A stretch of DNA of 64,000 bases. Origin: PALSA-612 sp963755155. Its GTDB lineage: Bacteria > Actinomycetota > Thermoleophilia > Gaiellales > Gaiellaceae. This document shows positions 55,082 to 63,847 of this stretch, in pieces. Each line of letters opens with the position of its first letter. Within the stretch, counting starts at the first letter, position 1. A program made the position numbers and the translations under genes. The notes beneath the pieces were generated by a model. It saw only the letters and a program-made list of their open reading frames with translations, had not been told where the DNA came from and made no database searches. The stretch is taken from positions 434,001 through 498,000 of the forward strand of contig CAVWIV010000007.1 in NCBI GenBank assembly GCA_963755155.1, written 5' to 3'.

Positions 55082-56297
55082 TGACGATCAAGGTCCGGAC
55101 CTGCAGGACTGCCGCCGAGTACCGCGATGCGCTCGGCGCGATCGGCGAGTACGGCACCTGGGACCCGACCGACGACGATCGCAAGCGCTTCCGGCGCTAC
55201 CTGCCGCTCGACCGCATGCACGCCGCGTTCGACGGCAAGCGGGCGTCGGCGGCGCAGGCGCCTTCGAGTACGAGGTGTCCGTCCCGGGCGGCTCCGTTGC
55301 CTGTGCAGGCGTCACGGTCGTCGGCGTCTACCCGCCGTACGTCCGTCGCGGCGATCCTCACCGCGATGATGCGCGCCCAACTCGACGACGCACACGAGCG
55401 CGGCGACGAGATCGCGATGCTCTGGGCCTCCGACGAGCGCATCTACGGGCGCTACGGCTACGGGCTCGCATCGCTCGTCGGCGAGATCGAGCTGCCGCGA
55501 GATCACGCCGGGTTCGCCGGGAACGCTGGATCAACTGGGACACGTCGCCTATCGTCGACCTGGAGAAGGCGCGGCCGGTGATCGAGCCGATCTGGCGGCA
55601 TGTCTGCGGTGAGCGACCTGGCATGTTCGTGCGGTCGAAGGACTGGTGGGAGGCCCGCGTTCTCCTCGACCCGCCCGAGCGGCGGGCCGGCGCGGGCAAG
55701 AAGCGGATCGTCACGGTCGAGATCGACGGTGCGGTCGACGGCTACGCCATGTACCGGCACGCGCCGAACTTCGCCGAAGGGCTCGACGCGGGACGGATCG
55801 TGGCCATCGAGGTGCTCGCCCGGACGCTCGAGGCGGAGCGCGACCTATGGCGCTACCTCGCGAGCATCGAGTGGGCGAGCACGGTCAACGCGCGGCTGCT
55901 GCCGCTCGATACGCGGCTCTTCTGGATCCTCGCCGAGCCCCGGCGCATGCGGATGCGCGTGGGTGACGGCGTGTGGGTGCGGCTGCTCGACGTCGGGGCA
56001 GCGCTCTCGGCGCGCTCGTACTCCGCGCCCGGCCCGATCGTCTTCCAGGTGACGGACGACTTCTGTGCGTGGAACGCCGGCCGCTGGAAGCTCGAGCACG
56101 GCGTCGCGAAGAAGACGCGCGCCGAAGCCGACCTCGCCTGCGACGTCACGGCGCTCGGCTCGGTCTACCTCGGCGGCTTCACGTTCGCGCAACTCGTGCG
56201 CGGCGGAAGGGTGGAGGAGCTGAAGCGCGGAGCGGCCGCGCGGGCGGATGCGATGTTCCGCACCGATCTCCTGCCCTGGTGCCCCGAGATCTTCTGA
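55081..56297 (+). CDS. Eis-like GNAT N-acetyltransferase, second copy (three frame breaks)
   Basis: Tandem paralogue starting GTG 55081 on the last base of the first copy. The full protein, about 405 aa, can be recovered only by changing frame near 55240 (one base missing; FEYEVSVPGGSVACAGVTVV follows), near 55350 (one extra; ILTAMMRAQLDDAHERG) and near 55525 (WINWDTSPIVDLEKARPV). The C-terminal 250 residues are intact and end PWCPEIF. Clean conservation on both sides of every break favours sequencing error, but genuine pseudogenisation cannot be excluded. Confidence 0.75.
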
Positions 56298-56298
56298 C

Positions 56299-56342
56299 AG
56301 GCTGAGCGCCAGAGGGCGATCGTCAGCCCTCCGGCGCAGCCT
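56299..56342. terminator. Hairpin between convergent Eis-like and YidB genes
   Basis: AGGCT-GCGCC on the left pairs with GGCGC-AGCCT on the right with a one-base bulge. Inside, AGGGC pairs with GCCCT around an 8-nt loop. It lies just after the plus-strand stop and before the minus-strand stop, suiting bidirectional termination. Confidence 0.45.
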
Positions 56343-56357
56343 TCAGCCTGAACTGAC

Positions 56358-56735
56358 CTACCAGGCCGTCGAGCTGAGCTCGCTCTTGACCTTGTCGTCG
56401 CTCGGAACGACCCCGTCGGGCGTGAGCTTGTCGACGAGCTCGGGAAGCGCCTTCGCGATCCCGTCGGCCGCCTGATCCTGCGGGAGACCCGCCTTGGCGG
56501 CAAAGCTGTCGAGCTCGCTGCCGAGGGCGTCCACAACCTCGCCGGGCTCGAGCGCGACGTTCTTGCCCTGCGAGATCCACGACTGCACCTTCTCGTCGAG
56601 GCCCGAAGCCCTGAACTTCGCGAGCACCGCGTCGAGGCCGTGCTCGTCGATCGCATTCTTCACCGTGCCGATCACCTTGGAGACGTTCTCGTCGTCCGAG
56701 ATGAGGCCCTTCAGTGACTCGTAGAGATCCGCCAT
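56358..56735 (-). CDS. YidB-like (DUF937-type) protein
   Basis: 125 aa from ATG 56735, with AAAGGGG as ribosome site. Helical protein: MADLYESLKGLISDDENVSKVIG, LDAVLAKFRASGLDEKVQSWI, and the hallmark SQGKNVALEPGEVVDALG with a final GLPQDQAADGIAKALPELVDKLTPDG. This is the YidB family found across bacteria, with no confirmed biochemical role. The longer upstream frame to 56834 is not conserved in character. Confidence 0.85.
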   Translation of the reverse strand: MADLYESLKGLISDDENVSKVIGTVKNAIDEHGLDAVLAKFRASGLDEKVQSWISQGKNVALEPGEVVDALGSELDSFAAKAGLPQDQAADGIAKALPELVDKLTPDGVVPSDDKVKSELSSTAW

Positions 56736-56815
56736 AAAAACCCCTTTCCTGTGTGTCGACTCGTGCAACATGTCGTTACCGCACGGCGCGTTCGCGAAAC
56801 AGTGTCGCGCCCCTG

Positions 56816-56821
56816 TACTCT
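56816..56821 (+). promoter_or_regulatory. -10 element of the first LytM-like gene
   Basis: TACTCT at 56816-56821 ends 6 nt before the GTG at 56828, in the divergent gap with the YidB-like gene. Confidence 0.4.
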
Positions 56822-56827
56822 CGAGGA

Positions 56828-57812
56828 GTGCCACCGTCTGTCCGCGGCGCGCTGGGCTTCACACCTACCTACAACGACGACTACACGGGCTGGCCCGTGG
56901 CGCCGAAGCGCCGCACGCACGGCGTCTACGGGACGTTCCTCAACCCGACCACAGGCTGGCCTTCGGGGATGCCGCCGCCGCAGCGCGGTTTCCACAAGGC
57001 GATCGACATCCCCGTGAACGACGCCGCGGGCCGCCACCCCGTCTTCGCCATCGAGGGAGGCACAGGTCCGGGACGCGAAGCTGGGCTGGCAGATCACCCC
57101 GCTCAACGAACGCATTCGCGCCGGAGAGGTCGGCATCGGCCACTTCCGCTACCACCACGTCGTGCCGGGCGTCGAGCTCGGGGAGCAGGTCGAGGCGGGG
57201 CAGGAGATCGGCCAGACGTGCCCTGGTTGGTGGCACGTGCACCTCGAGGAGTGGGCATCGGAGGGCGGGAAGCGCGTCGCCCTCAACCCGCTTCGGCCCG
57301 GCGGGAAGCTCGCCCCGGTGACGGACCGGGGGAACCCGTTCGTGCGCGAGATGCGCGTCTACGCGAAAGAGGACGAGAACAATGCGACGCCCCGCCCGCT
57401 GTCGCCCGACCGTGTCCGCGGCGTCGTCGTCCCCGTCGCGCTCGCGATGGACTCCTTCCCGTTCCGGGACTGGCCGAAGGCTCCCGTCGGCCCCCTGCAC
57501 GTCTACCGCGCCTCGATCGAGCTGCGCCGGGGGCAGACCATCGTCCTTGGTCGGACGCTCTTTCAGCTCGACATGGCGCCCGGACCCACCTGGCAGCACT
57601 TCTTTCGCCCGCTCACCCGCCGCAGCGCGCCTGTCGCCGTCTGCGTCGTGCGCAAGCCGACGGACTGCACCGGCCGCTTCTGGATCCGGCTCTGGGAGCG
57701 TGGCTGGGACACGAGAAAGGTGCCGAACGGCTCATACACGCTGAAGCTCACCGTCGAGGACACCGTCGGACGGAGTGCCAGCAAGACCCTGCGGCTCCGA
57801 GTCGCGAACTGA
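56828..57812 (+). CDS. LytM/M23-like peptidase-fold protein, no signal peptide seen (frame broken near 57057)
   Basis: About 328 aa. NDDYTGWPVAPKRRTHGVYGTFLNP, then GFHKAIDIPVNDAAG (M23 H-x3-D zinc ligands) and, after one extra base near 57054-57060, GIGHFRYHHVVPGVELGEQVEAGQEIGQT and WWHVHLEEW (H-x-H ligands). The C-terminal half is a two-part beta-sandwich (FVREMRVYAKEDE; LKLTVEDTVGRSASKTLRLRVAN). No export signal is seen at GTG 56828 or upstream. It is homologous to the gene it meets tail to tail. Probably a cell-wall hydrolase fold, but location is puzzling. Confidence 0.72.
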
Positions 57813-57813
57813 C

Positions 57814-58852
57814 TCAGACGTTGTTCGCGATGAAGAGGTCGATCGATGCTCTCGCGCTGTTCCCGACGAGGTCGCACGCCTCCACGGTCAGTCGGTAGGG
57901 GCCGTCGCGGAAGGCCGTCGTGTCCCAGTAGCAGCTCTTCCGGCGGGGGCCGGCGAAGAGCCGGAACCAGAGCTCGCCACGACCCTGGCGGCCCTTGAGG
58001 AGCGCGGTGTGAGCGCGGAGGTTTTGTCGCGTGCCCGGCGCGTAGTGGTGGGAGATGGAGATCTGATCCCGGCGAAGGCTCTCGGGGCCTGGCCACACGT
58101 CGGACAGGAAGACGTCGCGGTCGACGACTCGCTTCCCGTCGGTGGCCCGGTCGACGTGGAGGTGGACGCGAGCCGGATGGTGATCGGTCTCGAGGAGGGG
58201 GACATCCCGGAACCAGCCGCGGAAGGACTGCCGGTCCAAAATGTGGGCTCGGACGTCGACCAGGCCCGAGAGCCCGCTCGGGTCGAGGGGGGCGCCGCCG
58301 GGAGGGAAGACGGCCGACCCATCTTTCGTCCGCCAAGCCGAAGTCGCCGGCCGGTGGAAGCGGATCTCCCGGATGACCGGGGGTAGCGTGTCGCGAAACG
58401 GCGCGATCTTGCCTTCCCGGTCGAGCGGGTTCACCTGGATCTGGTTCTTCTCGTTGGGCTTCCCCCCCGGGAAGCGCCACTCGCTGCAGGTGCAAGTGCC
58501 ACTCGGTGTCGGTAGTCCAGGCGATCAGCTGGCCGGGTTCGACCACCTGCCCGAGCTCGACGACCGGCTCGACGTGCCCGTACGTGAAATGGCCGATCCG
58601 AACGATGCCTTCCTTGGTGGGGCTCTTCGGCTGGATCAGCTTCCACACCGGTCCGCCCTCGAGCGCATAGACGCGGTGCGTCCGCCCAGGCGGCGCCCCG
58701 CGCTCGGGCCGGTCGTCGCGCACCGAGATGTCGATCCCGGGGTGGTACAGCTCCTTGCGGCGCGGGTCGAGCCACGAGCCGCGCACGGGGTGCTGCCGGT
58801 TCCGCGGGGCGACAGGCCAGCCGCGGTAGTCGTCGGCGTACCAGGACCTCAC
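57814..58852 (-). CDS. LytM/M23-like peptidase-fold protein, paralogue of the convergent gene (frame broken near 58483)
   Basis: About 345 aa from GTG 58852. ADDYRGWPVAPRNRQHPVRG parallels the sister's N-terminus. YHPGIDISV gives H-x3-D, GHVEPVVELGQVVEPGQLIAW the core strands and EWHLHL the H-x-H. One extra base near 58480-58486 separates this from EWRFPGGKPNEKNQIQVNPL and the C-terminal beta-sandwich ending EACDLVGNSARASIDLFIANN. No signal peptide visible. Only one base separates its stop from the sister gene's stop. Confidence 0.7.
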
Positions 58853-58931
58853 CTCACGAGCTCCGTGAGAACGGGAGAACCGATGTGCGGCATCGAGGCG
58901 ACCTCCTGGTCAGTGGCGATTGTATTCGCAT

Positions 58932-60029
58932 TTACCGAACTGGCCGCCAAACGGGCTGATCGTCAGCGCGGGGACTCCGAGTCAGCCGGCGCTGGTTCAA
59001 GCCGTTTGCCTGCATCACGAAGATCTCGTCGTTCCCGAGTCGGTCGCTGATGAAGGCGATTCTCTGGCCGTGCGGCGCCCAGGCGGGCCAACGATCGTCG
59101 CCGGGGGCTCGCGTGAGCCGCCGCAATGCGCGACCGTTGCGATCCATGACGTAGATGTCGCGGCTCCCGCTGCGGTCACTGACGAACGCAATGCGCCGTC
59201 CATCGGGCGACCATGCTGGAAAGAAGTCCTCGATCTCCTTTCGCGTTCGTGTCAGTCGGCGCGCGTTCCTGCCGTCGGCACTCACCCGCCAGATCTCCGA
59301 TCGTGTGAGCTCATAGCGTTGGTCCGACCGGGAGAAACGGAGGAACCCGCGCGTGAAGACGATCTGGCGGCCGTCGGGCGACCAGGCCGGCTCTATGTCC
59401 TGAGTGCCGGCGTGCGTCAAGCGCCGCTCGTCGGTGCCGTCGACATCCACGACGCGAATCTCGGTCGGGCCGCCCGTCCCCAGCGGTTGCTTGAACGCCA
59501 CAAACGCGATCCGGGATCCGTCCGGTGACCAAGTCGGCCCGCCCTCGGGAGTAGTGCTTCGGGTGAGTTTCGTCTGGTCTTTGCCGTCGGCATTCATGGT
59601 GTAGATCGCGGTCTGACCATCGCGGTCACTGCGGAAGGCGATGCGGCGGCCGTCAGGCGACCAGACGGGCCCTGCGTCGAACGCCCGGTTCCGAGTGAGT
59701 CGGCGCTTCTTGGTGCCGTTCGCGTTCATGACGTAGATCTCGCCCATCCCGTAGGCATTCCTCACGAAAGCGATTCGCGAGCCATCGGGTGACCACGCCG
59801 GGCTGTCGTCGCCGAGGGAGTTGCGCGTCAAGCGTCGCTGGCGCGTGCTTGTCACATCCACGACCCAGATCTCGAGTCGATCGATCCCGCGCACGAAGGC
59901 GATGTCTCGTTTGGGCCACGTGCGAGCCGCGTCCCCATTTGCAAGGACCGATGCGGTCCCCGTAGCCGAGAGGACAAGAGTCGTTGCGAGGAGCGCAGAC
60001 CGTCTGAGCACGGCACTGGATGATCGCAC
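58932..60029 (-). CDS. Exported TolB-like (PD40 repeat) beta-propeller protein
   Basis: 365 aa. Signal peptide ALLATTLVLSATGTASVLA. Seven or so PD40 repeats with the motif P-x-W-S-P-D-G-x-R-I-A-F (for example SPAWSPDGSRIAFV, GPVWSPDGRRIAFRSDRDG, FPAWSPDGRRIAFVSDRSG), each followed by D-I-Y-V-M-x-x-N-G and RRLTR. This is the TolB/WD40-like propeller. It has no partner Tol genes here; likely a surface or periplasmic scaffold. GTG at 60029. Confidence 0.85.
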   Translation of the reverse strand: MRSSSAVLRRSALLATTLVLSATGTASVLANGDAARTWPKRDIAFVRGIDRLEIWVVDVTSTRQRRLTRNSLGDDSPAWSPDGSRIAFVRNAYGMGEIYVMNANGTKKRRLTRNRAFDAGPVWSPDGRRIAFRSDRDGQTAIYTMNADGKDQTKLTRSTTPEGGPTWSPDGSRIAFVAFKQPLGTGGPTEIRVVDVDGTDERRLTHAGTQDIEPAWSPDGRQIVFTRGFLRFSRSDQRYELTRSEIWRVSADGRNARRLTRTRKEIEDFFPAWSPDGRRIAFVSDRSGSRDIYVMDRNGRALRRLTRAPGDDRWPAWAPHGQRIAFISDRLGNDEIFVMQANGLNQRRLTRSPRADDQPVWRPVR

Positions 60030-60145
60030 GCAGTCCCCGCCACGCGCGCGGGCGCGCGCCCTCGACGCCGTCGGCTGTGGTCGTAGTTCGACGCCGCGCG
60101 GGAGGATGTTGGGAGACGGTGCTGGCGCTACAATGCCTCCCGCCA

Positions 60146-60218
60146 GGGCGGTTAGCTCAGTTGGGAGAGCACCAGCTCGACAAGCTGGGGGTCACTGGTT
60201 CGAGCCCAGTACCGCCCA
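60146..60218 (+). tRNA. tRNA-Val (GAC)
   Basis: Complete cloverleaf of 73 nt. Acceptor GGGCGGT (60146-60152) pairs with ACCGCCC (60211-60217), then discriminator A. D-arm GCTC...GAGC; anticodon stem CCAGC/GCTGG with loop TCGACAA giving anticodon GAC (valine, GTC/GTT); T-arm ACTGG-TTCGAGC-CCAGT. CCA is not encoded. Downstream, a hairpin at 60255-60269 (GCGGCC/GGCCGC) may end its transcript. No other tRNA is adjacent. Confidence 0.96.
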
Positions 60219-60292
60219 TTTCTCCCTCGCCCGCTTCGCTTTCCGCTCGGGGGTGCGGCCTGCGGCCGCGTGTGGACCCGGGACGTGAACGA

Positions 60293-60316
60293 GCCGCGCC
60301 GCCATGTCGGCGCGGC
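60293..60316. terminator. GC hairpin after the membrane-protein gene and tRNA
   Basis: GCCGCGCCG (60293-60301) pairs with CGGCGCGGC (60308-60316) with a 6-nt loop. It lies 11 bp beyond the stop of the minus-strand gene at 60328 and 75 bp after the tRNA, so it can act for either strand. Confidence 0.5.
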
Positions 60317-60327
60317 GGCAGGACGGT

Positions 60328-60930
60328 CTATCCGGGAGCTGTTTCTGGCTCCGGGGTCGTAGGGGCGGCGTGCGCCCCTGGGCTCCTTCGTCCAAACACT
60401 GCCTTCGCGAGGATCACCAGGCCGATTCCGGTCAGCAGCAGCGCGACGCCGACGATGATGCTGAAGATCGAGAGCATCTCCGACATGAATCCCATGTCGA
60501 GCGCCGTCGCCAGAGCTGTCTCCGTGACCCAGATGTTGCGGGCGCTGTTCGAGATCGGCTCGCCGTTCTCGTCCTTCGCTGCCGCAGCTTCGTCGTTCGT
60601 CCCTGCTGGGTCGCTCGGATTCTCGGCCGACTGGTAGCGGCCCATCTCCGCGTACGTGAGCCCGCCGGTGCTCGACAGCGTGTGCTCGCGCATGATCTCC
60701 GCCATCGCGAGCGCCTTTCTCCCCGTGTCGACCGGCTCTCCGGCCCACTGCTCGGCGTGCTCTTGCACGGCCGGGTCGGTCGCCGGGCCGAAGGTGATCT
60801 GCTCGCGCTCGATGTGGTCACGGGTAAACGCGAATCCCCAGATCCCGAGAACCACGACGGCGATGCCGAAGAGCATCAGCACGCCTCCGGAGATGTAACC
60901 GCCGATCCGTAGAGAACGTCCTTCTCTCAT
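60328..60930 (-). CDS. Two-helix membrane protein, unknown function
   Basis: 200 aa with GAGGAAGA ribosome site before ATG 60930. First helix IGGYISGGVLMLFGIAVVVLGIWGF; extracytoplasmic acidic region of about 100 residues (FGPATDPAVQEHAEQWAGE, TYAEMGRYQSAENPSD, NSARNIWVTETALATALDM); second helix MLSIFSIIVGVALLLTGIGLVIL; short Pro-rich cytoplasmic tail. The topology, with one large external loop between two helices, is typical of many actinobacterial membrane proteins. No family recognised. Confidence 0.65.
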   Translation of the reverse strand: MREGRSLRIGGYISGGVLMLFGIAVVVLGIWGFAFTRDHIEREQITFGPATDPAVQEHAEQWAGEPVDTGRKALAMAEIMREHTLSSTGGLTYAEMGRYQSAENPSDPAGTNDEAAAAKDENGEPISNSARNIWVTETALATALDMGFMSEMLSIFSIIVGVALLLTGIGLVILAKAVFGRRSPGAHAAPTTPEPETAPG

Positions 60931-60964
60931 CGTCTTCCTCCTCGCTGAGCGTCATGGGTCATGT

Positions 60965-61369
60965 CTAGACCAGCGCGTCGATCGAGGCGGTCGCGACGAG
61001 CCCTTCGACGCTGCGCGCCAAGTCCTCGTCGAGCGTCACGAACGCGTCTGCCTGCAAGAGCGTGAGCGCAACGTACTCGGCGTCGTACGTCTCCGACCAG
61101 CGGAGCTGGTCCGCTACCTCCCAGGCGCGGCGCCGGAGCACGGCGTCTCCGAGGAGCCTGATCGGTAGTTGCTGGATGCGGGCCAAGTGCTTGCGCGCTA
61201 CGTCGGCCTCGAGATCGCCTCGCGCGACGGCCTCGTGCAATGCTGACAGCGTCTGTGAGCGCAGGAGCGTCGGCGCGAGCAGCTCGTGCTCGGCCGAGAC
61301 CTCGATTTCCTCGCTCGCCAGGTGGAGGACGGCGCCGCAGTCGACGACAAACCTCGTCACGCGGGACAC
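60965..61369 (-). CDS. PIN-domain protein (VapC-like), no antitoxin seen
   Basis: 134 aa PIN-fold ribonuclease-like protein. First acidic residue in FVVDCGAVLHLA, third in SETYDAEYVALTLL, fourth in FVTLDEDLARSV. The second conserved position, usually Glu after the LLAP strand, reads Gln in LLRSQTLSALHEA, so the active site may be weakened. GTG at 61369. No small antitoxin gene precedes it: the 23-bp gap leads to a divergent hydrolase. Orphan toxin or RNA-processing enzyme. Confidence 0.78.
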   Translation of the reverse strand: MSRVTRFVVDCGAVLHLASEEIEVSAEHELLAPTLLRSQTLSALHEAVARGDLEADVARKHLARIQQLPIRLLGDAVLRRRAWEVADQLRWSETYDAEYVALTLLQADAFVTLDEDLARSVEGLVATASIDALV

Positions 61370-61392
61370 GGTACCGCGCTTAGGATGGGGCC

Positions 61393-62091
61393 GTGAGCGG
61401 CAAGCCGATCGTGCTCGTTCCGGGGTTCTGGCTCGGCGCGTGGGCGTGGGACGAGGTCGCTTCCACGTTGCGTGGCGACGGCCACGACGTTACAGCCGTG
61501 ACGCTGCCCGGCCTCGAGTCAGTCGAGAGCGACCGCTCTTCCATCACTCTTTCCGATCACGTCGACGCCATTTGCGATGTCGTGCAGGCGGCGGATCGTC
61601 CCGTCGTGCTCGCCGTGCACAGCGCGTCGGGCTTCTCGGGTTACGCAGCGAGCGATCGTATCCCCGAGCTGATCGCAGCGATGGTGTACGTCGACACAGC
61701 CCCGGGGAAGGGAGCACTGGATCCGGACTTCAAGGGCGACGAGCTGCCCTTGAATTGGGAGTCGATCGAGCAGGAAGAGAACCTCGACGGGCTCAGCGAG
61801 GAGCAGAAGGAGACGTTCCGCCAGCGAGCCGTGCCGGTGCCTGGTGGCATCCTGCGTGAAAGCGTGGAGCTCACGAACGACGCGCGCCGCGACATCCCGA
61901 GCACGATCATCTGCACGGGCTTCACGTCCGAGCAGTACAAGGAATCCGCGAAGGAGGGGTACTCCTTCCTCGCCGGCCTCCCCGAGCTGAAGAACATCAC
62001 GTGGATCGACCTGCCGACGAGCCACTGGCCCATGTGGTCGCGTCCGCAGGAGATCGCCGGGATCATCGGCGACGTCGCCCGCGGCGCATGA
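61393..62091 (+). CDS. Alpha/beta hydrolase
   Basis: 232 aa. Oxyanion region IVLVPGFWLGAWAWDEV, nucleophile Ser in VLAVHSASGFSGY (G-x-S-x-G relaxed to H-S-A-S-G), acid region, and His in LPTSHWPMWSRPQEIA. Resembles salicylate-esterase/hydroxynitrile-lyase-like small hydrolases. Substrate unknown. GTG at 61393 is 6 nt after TAGGAT (leaderless-like). Overlaps corA by 4 bp, implying coupled translation with the magnesium transporter. Confidence 0.83.
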   Translation: MSGKPIVLVPGFWLGAWAWDEVASTLRGDGHDVTAVTLPGLESVESDRSSITLSDHVDAICDVVQAADRPVVLAVHSASGFSGYAASDRIPELIAAMVYVDTAPGKGALDPDFKGDELPLNWESIEQEENLDGLSEEQKETFRQRAVPVPGGILRESVELTNDARRDIPSTIICTGFTSEQYKESAKEGYSFLAGLPELKNITWIDLPTSHWPMWSRPQEIAGIIGDVARGA

Positions 62092-63072
62092 TCGTCGACC
62101 GCGCCGTCTACCGCGACGGCAAGCGGGTGGCGGAGCCTGACGACTTCGCGGCGCTGCACGCCGCCTGCCAGGCCGCCGACGCCGTCGCCTGGCTGGGCCT
62201 CTACGAGCCGAGCGAGGAGGAGTTCGAAACGGTCGCTCGCGAGTTCGACCTCCACGAGCTCGCTGTCGAGGACGCCGTCAAGGCGCACCAGCGCCCGAAG
62301 CTCGAGCGCTACGGCGACAGCCTGTTCCTCGTCCTGCGACCGGCTCGCTACATCGACGAGACGGAGACGGTGGTGTTCGGGGAGGTCGCGATCTTCGTCG
62401 GCCCGCAGTTCGTCATCACCGTGCGCCACGGCGACGCGCCGGAGCTCGGGCACCGTGCGGCGGCGGCTCGAAGGACGTCCGGATCTCCTCCGGCGCGGCC
62501 CGATGGCGATCATGTACGCGATCGTCGACCACGTCGTGGACGGCTACGTGCCGGTGATCGCCGGGCTCGAGAACGACATCGACGAGATCGAGGACGAGGT
62601 GTTCGGCGGCAGCCCCAACGTCTCCCGGCGCGTCTACGACCTCACGCGCGAGGTGATCGAGTTCCAGCGCGCGACCGCGCCGCTCGACGACATCCTCGCG
62701 CGACTGATCGACGACCCGGGAGTCGACGAGGAGGAGGGGCGGTACCTGCGCGACGTCCAGGACCACGCCATCCGCGCGAAGGACCAGGCCGACGCGTTCC
62801 GAGCCCTGCTCCAGAACATCCTCAGCGTCAACCTCACGCTCGAGACGAAGGCGATGACCGAGGCGTCGCACGCGCAGGCAGAGCAGGTCAAGCGCATCTC
62901 CGCCTGGGCCGCCATCCTCTTCGCCCCGACGCTCGTCGGAACGATCTACGGCATGAACTTCGACCACATGCCGGAGCTCGACTGGAGGCTCGGCTACCCG
63001 TTCGCCCTGGCGCTGATGGTGGCGTTCTCCGTCACCCTCTACTTCATCTTCAAGCGGCGCCGCTGGATCTGA
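62088..63072 (+). CDS. corA: CorA-family magnesium/cobalt transporter (frame broken near 62446)
   Basis: Pentameric divalent-cation channel, about 327 aa. Cytoplasmic domain begins IVDRAVYRDGKRVAEPD with LHELAVEDAVKAHQRPKLERYGDSLFLVLR. One extra base near 62443-62448 shifts the frame, after which VRRRLEGRPDLL, the long stalk helix and two C-terminal membrane helices follow, with the selectivity motif YGMNF and acidic loop HMPELDW between them, ending KRRRWI. ATG at 62088 overlaps the hydrolase stop. Confidence 0.9.
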
Positions 63073-63094
63073 GTCGCATGGGCGCGACGGTCTG

Positions 63095-63829
63095 ATGGGT
63101 GAGGCCTTCGTCTGGGGCGTCGTCGGCGGCTCCTCGCTGATCATCGGCGGCGTCGTCGCGCTCCGCGTTGCGATCACTCGGCGACAGCTCGGGCTGATCA
63201 TGGCCTTCGGCTCAGGAGTCCTGATAAGCGCCGTCGCGTACGAACTCGTCCACGAGGCGTTCGAGACCTCGGCAGGGGATGGAGGAATAGCCATTGGCCT
63301 CTTCGCGGGCTCGGCCGTCTTTTTCGGCGCGCAGGTACTGATCGACCGCCTGGCGGGTGGCGAGCAAGAGGGCGCAAGTGCTGACACGCGGGCGGTGACT
63401 GCGGGGCGCGCGATCGTGCTCGGAATCATCCTCGACGGTATCCCCGAGTCGCTCGTCCTCGGCCTCACCGTGCTCGAGGCGGGGACGGTCAGCGTCGCGT
63501 TCCTGGTCGCCGTCTTCCTCGCGAACCTTCCGGAGGCCATCGCGGCCACGACAGCCCTCTCCCGGGCGGGTCGCACCAGTAGCAGGATCATGCGCTTCTG
63601 GGTGCTCGTATGTCTCGGCTTCGGCCTAGCGTCTCTCGCGGGTTACGTCCTCCTCGACGCTGCCTCGCCGCGAACGCTCGCCATCGTGCTCGCGTTCGCA
63701 GGCGGTGCAATCCTCACGATGCTCGCCAACACGATGATGCCGGAGGCTCTCCATTACGGCGGCAAGCTCGCCGGCTTTCTCACAACACTCGGCTTCGCCC
63801 TCGCGTTCGCGATCAGCTCGCTCGACTAG
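63095..63829 (+). CDS. ZIP-family metal transporter
   Basis: 244 aa with about eight helices. ZIP signatures: GSGVLISAVAYELVHEAFE in helix 2, LGIILDGIPESLVLGL in helix 4 and LANLPEAIAATTAL in helix 5, with the metal-binding acidic pairs (D-G-I-P-E-S and N-L-P-E-A). Likely imports Zn2+ or related divalent metals. Close behind corA (22 bp), giving a small divalent-metal cluster. ATG 63095. Confidence 0.88.
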   Translation: MGEAFVWGVVGGSSLIIGGVVALRVAITRRQLGLIMAFGSGVLISAVAYELVHEAFETSAGDGGIAIGLFAGSAVFFGAQVLIDRLAGGEQEGASADTRAVTAGRAIVLGIILDGIPESLVLGLTVLEAGTVSVAFLVAVFLANLPEAIAATTALSRAGRTSSRIMRFWVLVCLGFGLASLAGYVLLDAASPRTLAIVLAFAGGAILTMLANTMMPEALHYGGKLAGFLTTLGFALAFAISSLD

Positions 63830-63847
63830 ACCGACGAAGATACGGGC

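Noticed and set aside
60152..60748. Minus-strand frame covering the tRNA and part of the membrane-protein gene.
   Set aside because: It runs through the tRNA cloverleaf and is a composition artefact.
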